NCBI RefSeq assembly: GCF_004919105.1
Contig: NZ_STGK01000007.1
Span: forward strand, 62,001 to 126,000
Direction: 5' to 3'
Length of the DNA stretch: 64,000 nt
Source of the DNA: Nocardioides sp. GY 10113
GTDB taxonomy: Bacteria; Actinomycetota; Actinomycetes; Propionibacteriales; Nocardioidaceae
The notes beneath the pieces are model-generated. The model was not told where the DNA came from and did not search any database. It saw only the letters and a program-made list of their open reading frames with translations. This document shows positions 9,107-18,432 of this stretch, one piece after another. Position 1 is the stretch's first letter. Every line of letters starts with the position of its first letter. The position numbers and the translations under genes are program-made.

Positions 9107-9634
9107 CTAGGCCGGCGTGGTGATCACGTTGACGGCCTCCAGGCCCTCTGGTCCCGCGACGTAGGCGTGCGGGCGGTCGGCCGGGAAGCGCAGGTGGTCG
9201 CCCGGGCCCAGCGACGCCGGCGCCCCGCCGTACTCGACCGTCCCGGCGCCGGTCAGCACGACCAGCTGCTCCTCGACCCCGGCCACGTGCGCCGGCGACG
9301 AGCGGCGTACGCCGGGAGCCAGGCGGAGCAGGTAGACCTCGGTGACGCGGTCCGGCTCACGGACCAGGCGGACCCGGGTCGCGACGATGCCGTCGCCGGT
9401 GATGCTGGCGCCGTCGTGGTCGTCCAGCAGCGCCGCCAGCGGTACGCCGAGGGGCCGGGCGACCGCGTAGAGCGTGTCGAGGGTCGGGTTGCGGCGGCCG
9501 GTCTCGAGCTCGGAGAGCGACCCCTTGCCGATGCCGGCGTCGGCCGCGAGCGCGGACAGGGAGAGGCCGCGCGCGGCCCGCAGTGCGCGGATCCGAGCGC
9601 CGACGCCGGCGCCGGCCGCGTCTCCGTCCACCAT
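9107..9634 (-). CDS. XRE-family regulator with C-terminal cupin domain
   Basis: 175 aa from the ATG of MVDGDAAGAG; a longer frame to 9691 would translate the operators, so it was not used. The helix-turn-helix spans about residues 13-66 (IRALRAARGLSLSALAADAG, KGSLSELETGRRNPTLDTLY). A cupin barrel follows (about 100-170), with GVEEQLVVLTGAGTVEYGG and GPGDHLRFPADRPHAY. XRE-cupin proteins are usually one-component repressors that sense a small molecule in the cupin. It is divergent from a BenE-type transporter across two near-identical palindromes, so it probably controls that gene and itself. Confidence 0.88.
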   Translation of the reverse strand: MVDGDAAGAGVGARIRALRAARGLSLSALAADAGIGKGSLSELETGRRNPTLDTLYAVARPLGVPLAALLDDHDGASITGDGIVATRVRLVREPDRVTEVYLLRLAPGVRRSSPAHVAGVEEQLVVLTGAGTVEYGGAPASLGPGDHLRFPADRPHAYVAGPEGLEAVNVITTPA

Positions 9635-9644
9635 CACGTCTCCA

Positions 9645-9662
9645 TGTTCTGTATACGGAACA
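9645..9662. promoter_or_regulatory. XRE-cupin operator copy 1 (TGTTCTGTATACGGAACA)
   Basis: An 18-bp palindrome with one mismatched pair (T/G), 11 bp upstream of the regulator start. It shares TGTTC-N3-ATACGGAACA with copy 2; the dyad centres are 28 bp apart. Confidence 0.65.
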
Positions 9663-9670
9663 CATGTCGT

Positions 9671-9692
9671 AGTGTTCCGCATACGGAACACT
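9671..9692. promoter_or_regulatory. XRE-cupin operator copy 2, 9-bp perfect arms
   Basis: AGTGTTCCG and CGGAACACT flank a 4-bp centre (CATA). Placed between the regulator and the benE-like gene. Two copies at near-helical spacing suggest cooperative binding. Confidence 0.65.
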
Positions 9693-9732
9693 ACCCGCGG
9701 CGCGCGCCCCGGGCCCCAGGGAAGGGCGAGCC

Positions 9733-10932
9733 ATGCCGGAGGAGACCTCGCACGGACCGGTCCTGGCCGGGCTGGTCGCCGCCGTCGTCGGCTTCTCGAG
9801 CTCGTTCGTGGTGGTCCTGGCCGGCCTGACCGCGATGGGCGCCACCCCGGCCCAGGCGGCGTCGGGACTCTTCACGCTCTGCCTGACCCAGGCGCTGGGC
9901 ATGGCCTGGCTCAGCCTGCGCCACCGGATGCCGATCTCCCTGGCCTGGTCCACCCCGGGCGCGGCCCTGCTCGCCACCTCGGCCGGCGCCGCCGGCGGCT
10001 GGCCGGTGGCGGTCGGGGCGTTCACCGTCACCGGCGCACTGATCCTCGCCACCGCGCTCCTCCCCCGCCTGGGCGACCTGGTCACCGCGATCCCGACGAC
10101 GCTGGCCCGGGCCATGCTGGCCGGCGTCCTCCTGCCGCTGTGCGTCGCCCCGGCGACCGCCCTGGTGGCCGAGCCGTGGGCCGTCAGCCCGGTGGTGGCC
10201 GCCTGGCTGGTGCTGCTGCGCGCGGCGCGACGGTGGGCGGTCCCGGGCGCACTGCTGGTGGCACTGGTCTCGGTGGTGGTCACCGCGGAGGTCGCCCCGC
10301 ACTCCTGGTGGCCGCACCCGACGTGGACGACGCCGCACTGGACGCTGGCCGGGGCGATCGGCGTGGCGCTCCCCCTCTACGTGGTGACGATGGCGTCGCA
10401 GAACGTGCCCGGCGTGGCGGTGATGGCGAGCTTCGGCTACCGCGTGCCGTGGCGGGAGACGCTGGCGGTGACCGGCCTCGGCACCATCGCCGGCGCCGGC
10501 ACCGGCGGGCACGCGATCAACCTCGCCGCGATCACGGCAGCCCTCTCCGCCGGCCCCGCGGCCGGACCCGACCGCGTACGGCGCTGGATCGCCACCGTGA
10601 CCGCCGCGACCGCCTACGTGGCGCTCGCCGTCGCCAGCGCGGCCCTCGCCGCCCTGGTCGCGGCGGCCCCCGGCGGGGTCATGCAGGCCGCGGCCGGGCT
10701 GGCGCTGCTGGGCACCCTGGCGACCTCGCTCAGCGACGCCCTGGCCGACCCGTCCGACCGCGAGGCGGCGGCCGCGACGCTGGTGGTCGCGGCGTCCGGG
10801 GTCACGCTGCTCGGCATCGGGGCGGCGTTCTGGGCCCTGGTCGCCGGCCTCGTGGTGCGGGCGGTGCTACGCGGCCGGTCCAGGCCACCGGCCACACGGG
10901 CACCATCCGCCGCTCCGGCGGAGGTTTCCTGA
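9733..10932 (+). CDS. BenE-family benzoate/H+ symporter-like transporter
   Basis: 399 aa, almost entirely hydrophobic with about 11-12 predicted helices. The start MPEETSHGPVLAGLVAAVVGFSSS and the segment MPISLAWSTPGAALLAT are typical of BenE (benzoate membrane transport) proteins, as is ASFGYRVPWRETLAVTGLG. The family imports benzoate or related aromatic acids with protons in the inner membrane. No benzoate catabolic genes are in the window, so the substrate is not settled. It is divergent from the XRE-cupin gene and separated from it by two operators, suggesting substrate-responsive control. Confidence 0.85.
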   Translation: MPEETSHGPVLAGLVAAVVGFSSSFVVVLAGLTAMGATPAQAASGLFTLCLTQALGMAWLSLRHRMPISLAWSTPGAALLATSAGAAGGWPVAVGAFTVTGALILATALLPRLGDLVTAIPTTLARAMLAGVLLPLCVAPATALVAEPWAVSPVVAAWLVLLRAARRWAVPGALLVALVSVVVTAEVAPHSWWPHPTWTTPHWTLAGAIGVALPLYVVTMASQNVPGVAVMASFGYRVPWRETLAVTGLGTIAGAGTGGHAINLAAITAALSAGPAAGPDRVRRWIATVTAATAYVALAVASAALAALVAAAPGGVMQAAAGLALLGTLATSLSDALADPSDREAAAATLVVAASGVTLLGIGAAFWALVAGLVVRAVLRGRSRPPATRAPSAAPAEVS

Positions 10933-10963
10933 CGCATGACAGGGGTGCCGTGCCTGTCATGCG
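10933..10963 (+). terminator. Hairpin after the benE-like gene
   Basis: 11-bp perfect arms (CGCATGACAGG / CCTGTCATGCG) with a 9-nt loop begin at the stop codon of the transporter. It likely ends that transcript. Confidence 0.6.
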
Positions 10964-10994
10964 CGGGAATCACCGGTCGACCGGTGATTCCCGC
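10963..10994. terminator. 32-bp perfect palindrome between convergent genes
   Basis: GCGGGAATCACCGGTC is followed immediately by its exact complement, so all 16 pairs match with no spacer. It sits 11 bp from the stop of the convergent SpoIID gene. Being symmetric it could end both transcripts, though the absent loop means the hairpin tip must open. A protein-binding site is the alternative. Confidence 0.5.
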
Positions 10995-11004
10995 ACCCAC
11001 CGGA

Positions 11005-12408
11005 CTAGACCACCCGGAACCACGTCGAGCGCAGCCCGAAGACCACGCGGAACGTGTCGCCGCTGACGGTGACGGACCTGTCCGCCCCGTCGATCCGGAC
11101 GCTCAGCGCACGGCCGTCCCAGGCGCCGTTGCCGTCCCGCTCGGTGACCTCGATCCCCTCGAAGGCGCCGATCGCCGGGTAGGCCCGCTCGATCGCCGCG
11201 GCGGGCACCGTCACGGTCCAGTCCGTGTACGGGTTGCCGGACCACCGGTCCCACGGGTCCTTCGCGGCCCGCTGGTAGGGCAGCGAGCTGGCGACCGTCC
11301 ATCCGCCGTTGCTCGCGGAGAACTGGGTGAACGCCACCTCTCCCCCGTCCCGCAGCACCTCGTGCCGGGTGGCGCGGATCGCCGCGTCGGCGGCCGGGTG
11401 GGCGTCACCGACGCCGCCGTAGACCTGGCACGCGGAGGTGTCGCACAGGTCGTAGGCGTCGCCGCGGTTGGCCGCCCGCTCGTACGCCGCGTAGCTGCGG
11501 GCCGCGACCGCCTGCGCGCGCACGGCCTGCTCGTGCCAGAGCGCCGGGACCTCGCGCGGCACCACGCCGCGCAGGTAGGCGTCGATCCCGAGCACGTTCA
11601 CCGTGTCGCGACCGCGGGAGCCGGGCACCGAGCGCAGCGCGCCGGCGTACGCACGGGTCCCGGTCGGCGTGATCAGGCGCAACGGGCCGCCGGTACGCCG
11701 GAACTCGAGGGTGCCGGGCACCGTGCGGACCACGTGCCAGCCCGTCCGGTTGCGCACCATGATCCTGCTGCGCCCGCCGGGCGCCTTGGTGATCTTCCAG
11801 CGGCTGGCCCCGGCGCGGTTCAGCTTCCAGACGCGACCGTCGGAGGTCCGGCGCACCCGCAGTCCCGACTCGTGGCGGACCATCACGTCCGGCGTCGTGT
11901 CGGCGGTGATCAGGATCCGGATCCGGCCCTGCGCCTTCTCCAGCGTCAGGCCCGGGTAGTAGAAGGCGAGGATCTCGCGGTAGGTCTTGCCGAAGTTCTT
12001 GGCGGCGTCCTGCGCGCCGTACTGGGACAGCCCCTTGCCGTGGCCGTAGCCGCGGCCCTCCAGCTCCAGGTCGCCGGCGGCGCGGCGGCTGGACCGGCGC
12101 GGGGCCGGCGCCGACGCCGACGCCGGCGCCGACGCGCGGTCGCCCGCGGCCGCCACCGGCCACTCCGCCGCGACGGCGTCGCTGGCCGGACCCGCGGCCG
12201 AGCCGTCGGTCGAGCCGTCGGTCCAGCCGTCGGTCCAGCCGTCGGTCGAGGCCGCCGCCGGAGAGGCCCCGACCCCCGTCATCGCGAGCGCGCAGACGAG
12301 CATCGGGACAAGCGTCGCCGCACGGGCCGAGCCCCGGGAGCGAGCCCGGTTCGCACCGGTCCCCGAGGTCGTCGCGGGCACCGTGGCGGAGAGTCTCAAC
12401 GAACGCAC
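11005..12408 (-). CDS. SpoIID/LytB domain-containing secreted cell-wall protein
   Basis: 467 aa from the GTG at 12408, chosen because TAGCAT ends 7 nt upstream; an ATG at 12450 would add 14 residues. A signal peptide ([25 protein letters not shown]) is followed by a short TDGW/TDGS repeat and an Ala/Pro-rich linker. The SpoIID/LytB domain then starts at [20 protein letters not shown] and contains the hallmark [11 protein letters not shown] and [16 protein letters not shown]. SpoIID is a lytic transglycosylase acting on denuded glycan strands. In non-sporulating actinobacteria these proteins are presumed to remodel peptidoglycan; LytB-type amidase enhancer is the alternative. Divergent from valS. 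Confidence 0.87.
   Translation of the reverse strand: MRSLRLSATVPATTSGTGANRARSRGSARAATLVPMLVCALAMTGVGASPAAASTDGWTDGWTDGSTDGSAAGPASDAVAAEWPVAAAGDRASAPASASAPAPRRSSRRAAGDLELEGRGYGHGKGLSQYGAQDAAKNFGKTYREILAFYYPGLTLEKAQGRIRILITADTTPDVMVRHESGLRVRRTSDGRVWKLNRAGASRWKITKAPGGRSRIMVRNRTGWHVVRTVPGTLEFRRTGGPLRLITPTGTRAYAGALRSVPGSRGRDTVNVLGIDAYLRGVVPREVPALWHEQAVRAQAVAARSYAAYERAANRGDAYDLCDTSACQVYGGVGDAHPAADAAIRATRHEVLRDGGEVAFTQFSASNGGWTVASSLPYQRAAKDPWDRWSGNPYTDWTVTVPAAAIERAYPAIGAFEGIEVTERDGNGAWDGRALSVRIDGADRSVTVSGDTFRVVFGLRSTWFRVV
12201..12248. repeat. Tandem repeat, 4 x 12 bp, coding
   Basis: Four copies of AGCCGTCGGTCS (minus strand) lie inside the SpoIID-like gene just after the signal peptide and encode TDG[W/S] units. 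The repeat keeps frame, so copy-number change would only alter the length of the linker. Confidence 0.8.
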
Positions 12409-12415
12409 CCGCGCG

Positions 12416-12421
12416 ATGCTA
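12416..12421 (-). promoter_or_regulatory. -10 element TAGCAT of the SpoIID-like gene
   Basis: Ends 7 nt before the GTG at 12408, which fixes that start and implies a leaderless mRNA. Confidence 0.45.
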
Positions 12422-12455
12422 ACCGGTCGAATTCTGTCCCGGACCTGCATCACTC

Positions 12456-12461
12456 TAGGAT
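12456..12461 (+). promoter_or_regulatory. -10 element TAGGAT of valS
   Basis: Ends 8 nt before the valS ATG at 12470, with no Shine-Dalgarno in the gap. Leaderless transcription is likely. Confidence 0.5.
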
Positions 12462-12469
12462 TTGGCACT

Positions 12470-15094
12470 ATGACTGAGTCCCAGGGCACCGACAACGCGG
12501 AGACGACACCGGCCACGACGGCCCCCGTCGTCGCGGTACCGGACAAGCCCGCGCTCGAAGGTCTCGAGCAGAAGTGGGCCGCGCAGTGGAAGGCCGACAA
12601 GACCTACGCCTTCGACCGCAGCCAGCCGCGCGAGAACGTCTACGCGATCGACACGCCGCCGCCGACCGTGTCGGGCAGCCTGCACGTGGGCCACGTCTTC
12701 TCCTACACCCACACCGACCTGATCGCCCGCTACCAGCGGATGCAGGGCAAGTCGGTCTTCTACCCGATGGGCTGGGACGACAACGGCCTGCCCACCGAGC
12801 GCCGGGTGCAGAACTACTTCGGGGTGCGCTGCGACCCGAGCCTGCCCTACGACCCCGACTTCACCCCGCCGGAGAAGCCGGACCCGAAGCGCCAGGTGCC
12901 GATCAGCCGCCCGAACTTCATCGCACTGTGCGAGCAGCTCGTCGAGCAGGACGAGAAGGTCTTCGAGGACCTGTGGCGCACGCTCGGCCTCAGCGTCGAC
13001 TGGGACACCACGTACACGACCATCGGCACCACGGCCCAGACCGTGAGCCAGCGCGCCTTCCTGCGCAACCTGGCCCGCGGCGAGGCCTACCTGCAGAAGG
13101 CCCCCACCCTGTGGGACGTCACCTTCCAGACCGCCGTCGCCCAGGCCGAGCTGGAGGCCCGTGAGTACGCCGGCGCGTACCACCGCGTCGCCTACCACCG
13201 TCCCGACGGCACGAAGGTCCACGTCGAGACCACTCGTCCCGAGCTGATCGCCAGCGTGGTCGCCCTGATCGCGCACCCCGACGACGAGCGCTACCAGGAC
13301 CTGTTCGGCACCACGGTCACCTCGCCGATCTTCGGCGTCGAGGTCCCGGTCCTCTCCCACCCGGCCGCGGAGATGGACAAGGGCGCCGGCATCGCCATGT
13401 GCTGCACCTTCGGCGACCTGACCGACGTGCAGTGGTGGCGGGAGCTGAACCTCCCCGTGCGCACCGTGATCGGCCGCGACGGCCGGTTCTCCCGCGAGGT
13501 CCCGGAGTGGCTGACCGCCGAGCCCGCCGCGGCGGCGTACGCCGACCTGGCCGGCAAGACCGCGCACTCGGCCCGCGAGGCGATGGTCGCCAAGCTCAAG
13601 GAGAGCGGCGACCTCGACGGGGACCCGAAGCCGACGCAGCGGATGGCGAACTTCTACGAGAAGGGCGACAAGCCGCTCGAGATCGTCTCGACCCGCCAGT
13701 GGTACATCAAGAACGGCGGTCGCGAGGCCGGCGTGCGCGAGCAGATGCTGGCCCGGGGTGCGGAGATCGAGTGGCTCCCGGCCCACATGAAGCACCGCTA
13801 CGACAACTGGGTCGGCGGCCTGAACGGCGACTGGCTCATCTCGCGCCAGCGCTTCTTCGGCATCCCGTTCCCGGTCTGGTATCCGCTCGACGAGGACGGC
13901 GAGCCCGACTACGCCCGGCTCCTGCTGCCCACCGAGGCCGAGCTGCCGGTCGACCCGTCGACGCAGGCCCCGACCGGCTACGCCGAGGACCAGCGCGGCA
14001 AGCCGGGCGGCTTCATCGGCGACCCGGACGTGATGGACACCTGGGCCACCTCCTCCCTGACCCCGCACATCGCGGGCGGCTGGGAGTCGGACGAGGACCT
14101 GTGGGGCCGCGTCTTCCCGATGGACCTGTGCACCCACGCGCACGACATCATCCGCACCTGGCTGTTCTCCCGGGTGGTCCGCGCGCACTTCGAGAACGGC
14201 GCGGCGCCGTGGTCGCACGCGATGATCTCCGGCTTCATCGTCGACCCCGACCGCAAGAAGATGTCGAAGTCCAAGGGCAACGTCGTGGTGCCCAACCAGA
14301 TCCTGGACAAATACGGCGCCGACGCCGTGCGCTGGCGCGCCGCCATCGCCCGCCCCGGCCTGGACTCGCCGTTCGACGAGACCCAGATGAAGGTCGGCCG
14401 CCGGCTGGCGATGAAGGTCCTCAACGCCTCGAAGTTCGTCCTCGGCAGCGTGAAGGCCACCGAGCTGTCGAGCCTGGCGATCACCGAGAAGGTCGACTGC
14501 GCCCTGATCGGCCGCCTGGCCAACGTCGTCGTCAAGGCGACCGAGGCGTTCGACCACTACGACTACACCTCCGCCCTGGAGGCCAGCGAGAAGTTCTTCT
14601 GGGAGTTCTGCGACGACTACCTGGAGCTGGTCAAGGAGCGCGCGTACGCCGAGGACGGCGGCCAGGCCACCGAGTCGGCCAAGGCGACCCTCGCGGTCGC
14701 CCTGGAGGTCCAGCTGCGACTGCTGGCGCCGTTCCTGCCGTACGTGACCGAGGAGGTCTGGTCGTGGTGGCGCCCCGGCTCGGTGCACCAGGCCAGCTGG
14801 CCGACCGTCACCGCGCTCGGCTCGGCCGCCGCCGAGGACGGCCGGATCATCGACTCCGTGGCCGCCGCCCTGGCCGGCATCCGCGGCGCCAAGTCGCAGG
14901 CGAAGGTCAACATGAAGACCCCGCTGTCGCTGGTCACCGTCACCGGTCCCGCCAAGCTGGTCGCCGACGCCGAGTCGGCCGCGACCGACCTGTGCAACGC
15001 GGGCAAGATCGTGGGCGACCTGGTCTTCACCGTCGACGACGCGCTGACCGAGCTCTCGGTCACCGCAGAGATCGCGGAGCAGCCCGCCGAGTAG
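12470..15094 (+). CDS. valS: Valine--tRNA ligase
   Basis: 874 aa class I aminoacyl-tRNA synthetase charging tRNA-Val. The HIGH-type motif is HVGH at residues 72-75 ([13 protein letters not shown]) and the KMSKS motif is at 597-601. [17 protein letters not shown] and the editing-domain segment [21 protein letters not shown] are typical of the archaeal-like ValRS found in many actinobacteria. A C-terminal anticodon-binding domain follows ([17 protein letters not shown] near the end). The ATG is set by a -10 element 8 nt upstream; a longer frame to 12383 would run through the divergent promoters. Convergent with clpX, with a shared terminator. Confidence 0.97.
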   Translation: MTESQGTDNAETTPATTAPVVAVPDKPALEGLEQKWAAQWKADKTYAFDRSQPRENVYAIDTPPPTVSGSLHVGHVFSYTHTDLIARYQRMQGKSVFYPMGWDDNGLPTERRVQNYFGVRCDPSLPYDPDFTPPEKPDPKRQVPISRPNFIALCEQLVEQDEKVFEDLWRTLGLSVDWDTTYTTIGTTAQTVSQRAFLRNLARGEAYLQKAPTLWDVTFQTAVAQAELEAREYAGAYHRVAYHRPDGTKVHVETTRPELIASVVALIAHPDDERYQDLFGTTVTSPIFGVEVPVLSHPAAEMDKGAGIAMCCTFGDLTDVQWWRELNLPVRTVIGRDGRFSREVPEWLTAEPAAAAYADLAGKTAHSAREAMVAKLKESGDLDGDPKPTQRMANFYEKGDKPLEIVSTRQWYIKNGGREAGVREQMLARGAEIEWLPAHMKHRYDNWVGGLNGDWLISRQRFFGIPFPVWYPLDEDGEPDYARLLLPTEAELPVDPSTQAPTGYAEDQRGKPGGFIGDPDVMDTWATSSLTPHIAGGWESDEDLWGRVFPMDLCTHAHDIIRTWLFSRVVRAHFENGAAPWSHAMISGFIVDPDRKKMSKSKGNVVVPNQILDKYGADAVRWRAAIARPGLDSPFDETQMKVGRRLAMKVLNASKFVLGSVKATELSSLAITEKVDCALIGRLANVVVKATEAFDHYDYTSALEASEKFFWEFCDDYLELVKERAYAEDGGQATESAKATLAVALEVQLRLLAPFLPYVTEEVWSWWRPGSVHQASWPTVTALGSAAAEDGRIIDSVAAALAGIRGAKSQAKVNMKTPLSLVTVTGPAKLVADAESAATDLCNAGKIVGDLVFTVDDALTELSVTAEIAEQPAE

Positions 15095-15120
15095 CGCGAG
15101 CCGGGCCTCAGGCGCCGCGT

Positions 15121-15189
15121 CGGTGGTGCCCAACTCACGGCTCGGCGGTGCCTCAGGCCCGGGTCGGTGGTGCCCAACCCCCGGCTCGG
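15121..15189. repeat. GC-rich direct repeat, 2 x 25 bp (period 44)
   Basis: CGGTGGTGCCCAACTCACGG with CTCGG at 15121-15145 recurs at 15165-15189 with two mismatches. The segment between them, GGTGCCTCAGGCCCGG, resembles the repeat at 41203-41220. Related sequence occurs at 29710-29729. Confidence 0.7.
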
Positions 15190-15208
15190 GCAGGCTTCGC
15201 GGCGCATG

Positions 15209-15256
15209 ACGAAGGGCCCGGTCCCGGGAGCGCACTCCCCGGACCGGGCCCTTCGT
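15209..15256. terminator. Bidirectional terminator between valS and clpX
   Basis: A 16-bp perfect outer stem (ACGAAGGGCCCGGTCC and its complement) continues after one mismatch into GGGAG/CTCCC with a 4-nt loop CGCA. It lies between two convergent stops and suits both strands. Confidence 0.85.
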
Positions 15257-15279
15257 GGTCGCCCGCCGCCCTCAGCGGC

Positions 15280-16557
<1,278 letters not shown>

Positions 16558-16601
16558 GGACGGTCCTCCTCTGGTGTGAACTCCCCGACGGTACCCCCGC
16601 C

Positions 16602-16619
16602 GCCCCCGGAACCGGGGGC
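16602..16619 (-). terminator. Short GC hairpin between clpP2 and clpX
   Basis: GCCCCCGG-AA-CCGGGGGC lies in the 113-bp gap. The 2-nt centre forces a larger loop (about 5 stable pairs). It may attenuate read-through from clpP2. Confidence 0.35.
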
Positions 16620-16670
16620 AGACACGAGGGGTACGTCGGGGTCGTCATGAATCTTGGTGTGCGAGGCCGC

Positions 16671-17276
16671 TCAGGCCAGCGCGGGGGTCTTCAGCGAGGC
16701 GAGCACCGAGTCGATCAGGCCGTACTCGATGGCCTGGTCGGCGGTGAGGATCTTGTCCCGCTCGATGTCCTTGCTGACCTCGTCGATCGGCTTGCCGCTG
16801 TGGTCGCTGATCATCTTCTCCAGCAGCTCGCGCATCCGGAGGATCTCGTTGGCCTGGATCTCGATGTCCGAGGTCTGGCCGAAGGTCCCTTCGGTGTAGG
16901 GCTGGTGGATCAGGATCCGACTGTTGGGCAGCGCCAGCCGCTTGCCCCGCGCACCGGCCGCGAGGAGGATCGCGGCGGCCGAAGCGGCCTGGCCGATGCA
17001 CACCGTCTGCACGTCGGGCTTGATGAACTGGATGGTGTCGTAGATCGCGGTCAGCGCGGTGAACGAGCCACCCGGGGAGTTGATGTAGATGCTGATGTCC
17101 TGGTCGGGGTTCATCGACTGCAGGCACAGCAGCTGCGCGATCACGGCGTTGGCGACGTCGTCGGAGATCGGCGTGCCGAGGTAGATGATCCGGTCCTCGA
17201 ACAGCTTGGCGTAGGGGTCGATCCGACGGAAGCCGTAGGAGGTGCGCTCTTCCCACTGCGGGATGTAGTAGTTCAT
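16671..17276 (-). CDS. clpP2: ATP-dependent Clp protease proteolytic subunit ClpP2
   Basis: 201 aa serine protease. The nucleophile Ser99 is in [11 protein letters not shown] and the catalytic His124 in RILIHQPY; a DIERDKIL segment carries the acidic residue. Actinobacteria make a mixed ClpP1P2 tetradecamer that degrades proteins delivered by ClpX or ClpC and is essential in mycobacteria. The Ala-Ala after the active-site AAS, in place of the Met-Gly seen in ClpP1, is usual for ClpP2. It starts 14 nt after the clpP1 stop with GAGG upstream, so both genes share a transcript. Confidence 0.96.
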   Translation of the reverse strand: MNYYIPQWEERTSYGFRRIDPYAKLFEDRIIYLGTPISDDVANAVIAQLLCLQSMNPDQDISIYINSPGGSFTALTAIYDTIQFIKPDVQTVCIGQAASAAAILLAAGARGKRLALPNSRILIHQPYTEGTFGQTSDIEIQANEILRMRELLEKMISDHSGKPIDEVSKDIERDKILTADQAIEYGLIDSVLASLKTPALA

Positions 17277-17290
17277 GTCCGGGGACCTCC

Positions 17291-17929
17291 TCAGGCCTTC
17301 TTGTGGGCCGGACGGCCCTCGCTGGACGCCTGGAGGGCGCTGCTGATGACCTGGTCGACCAGGCCGTACTCGAGAGCCTCCTGCGCGGTGAACCAGCGGT
17401 CGCGGTCGGCGTCCTCGGTCACCTGCTCCACGGTCTGACCCGTGTGCTGGGCGATGAGGTCGAGCAGCACCTTCTTGATGTGCAGGGACTGCTGCGCCTG
17501 GATCTTGATGTCCGAGGCGGAGCCGCCCATGCCCGAGGAGGGCTGGTGCATCATGATCCGCGCGTGCGGCAGGGCGTAGCGCTTGCCCTTGGCGCCGGCG
17601 CAGAGCAGGAACTGGCCCATCGAGGCGGCCAGGCCCATGCCGACCGTGGCCACGTCGTTGGGGATGTAGTTCATGGTGTCGTAGATCGCCATGCCGGCGT
17701 CCACCGAGCCACCCGGGCTGTTGATGTGCAGGAAGATGTCCGCCTCGGGGTCCTCAGCGGAGAGCAGCAGCAGCTGGGCGCAGATGGCGTTGGCGTTCTG
17801 GTCGCGGACCTCGGAGCCGAGGAACACGATCCGCTCGCGGAGCAGCCGACTGTAGATGTTGTCGTCGAGCAGGTTGAGGCCCGCCCCACCGTTCATCTGG
17901 GGCCGGGCCGTCTCGGGAATCGCAGTCAC
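17291..17929 (-). CDS. clpP1: ATP-dependent Clp protease proteolytic subunit ClpP1
   Basis: 212 aa, with the catalytic serine Ser103 ([11 protein letters not shown]), His128 ([14 protein letters not shown]) and the acidic residue in DADRDRWF. The [18 protein letters not shown] segment is the standard ClpP oligomer/active-site strand. It forms the heteromeric ClpP1P2 core with the gene immediately downstream. The GTG start at 17929 is supported by TAGGGT ending 6 nt before it, so the clpP operon is probably transcribed as a leaderless message. Residues 1-20 look like a short propeptide. Confidence 0.96.
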   Translation of the reverse strand: MTAIPETARPQMNGGAGLNLLDDNIYSRLLRERIVFLGSEVRDQNANAICAQLLLLSAEDPEADIFLHINSPGGSVDAGMAIYDTMNYIPNDVATVGMGLAASMGQFLLCAGAKGKRYALPHARIMMHQPSSGMGGSASDIKIQAQQSLHIKKVLLDLIAQHTGQTVEQVTEDADRDRWFTAQEALEYGLVDQVISSALQASSEGRPAHKKA

Positions 17930-17935
17930 AGGGCG

Positions 17936-17941
17936 ACCCTA
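17936..17941 (-). promoter_or_regulatory. -10 element TAGGGT of clpP1
   Basis: Ends 6 nt before the clpP1 GTG. No ClgR-like operator was recognised in the short upstream region. Confidence 0.5.
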
Positions 17942-18019
17942 GCCGCCACCCCCGTCGGATCCACGCGATCGACCCCGCTGTTCGCCGACAGCGGATTCCG
18001 CGTGCGCGACGGGCGCCGA

Positions 18020-18358
18020 TCAGACGTTGATGATCAGCAGCCAGGCGACCAGGAGGATCGGGACCAGCACCGTGGCGAGCGCCAGGACGGCCAGCACGAG
18101 CCCGGCGGTACGGCGGGACAGCGCCGCCCCGCCGGCGGCCAGCAGCAGGCCGACGGCCCCCGGGATGCCGGCCACGCCCGCGAGGAGGTAGCCGATGCCG
18201 ACCAGCGGGTCCCCCGACGGGTCCTCGTTCGTCCAGTGGACCAGCATCGCGCCGTAGAGCACCAGCAGCGCCCCGACCACGATCGCCGCGCCGGCGCACA
18301 GCAGGGTCGCGGGGCGGCGCGCGGGGGCGTCACGCGGGCGGGCGTCGAGGCCGGTCAC
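18020..18358 (-). CDS. Hypothetical small membrane protein
   Basis: 112 aa from a GTG start (MTGLDARPRD). A short polar N-terminus is followed by three hydrophobic segments: LLCAGAAIVVGALLVLYGAML, VGIGYLLAGVAGIPGAVGLLLAAGG and GLVLAVLALATVLVPILLVAWLL. I do not recognise a family. It lies between clpP1 and a lipase-like gene, all on the minus strand, with a 73-bp gap upstream. A real gene is likely because the membrane pattern is coherent and overlapping frames are arginine-rich noise. Confidence 0.6.
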   Translation of the reverse strand: MTGLDARPRDAPARRPATLLCAGAAIVVGALLVLYGAMLVHWTNEDPSGDPLVGIGYLLAGVAGIPGAVGLLLAAGGAALSRRTAGLVLAVLALATVLVPILLVAWLLIINV

Positions 18359-18432
18359 CGCGACAGGGTGTCACAGGGCCGCGACCGCCGCCGGGAGATC
18401 GCGGACGGGCGGCATGCCGGCGACGCGTCGCG

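Noticed and set aside
6403..9123. A 906-aa frame inside pyc
   Set aside because: Extreme Arg/Pro/Gly composition, no domain; it is an out-of-frame shadow of pyruvate carboxylase.
9634..9691. Longer N-terminus of the XRE-cupin protein
   Set aside because: The additional 19 codons are made of the two operator palindromes; the ATG at 9634 directly precedes the DNA-binding domain.
11005..12408. Sporulation gene
   Set aside because: SpoIID/LytB domains are common in non-sporulating actinobacteria and no other spore gene is present.
12455..15235. A 926-aa minus-strand open frame opposite valS
   Set aside because: Composition is arginine/glycine/valine-rich noise typical of the antisense of a high-GC gene; valS on the plus strand has all class I synthetase motifs.
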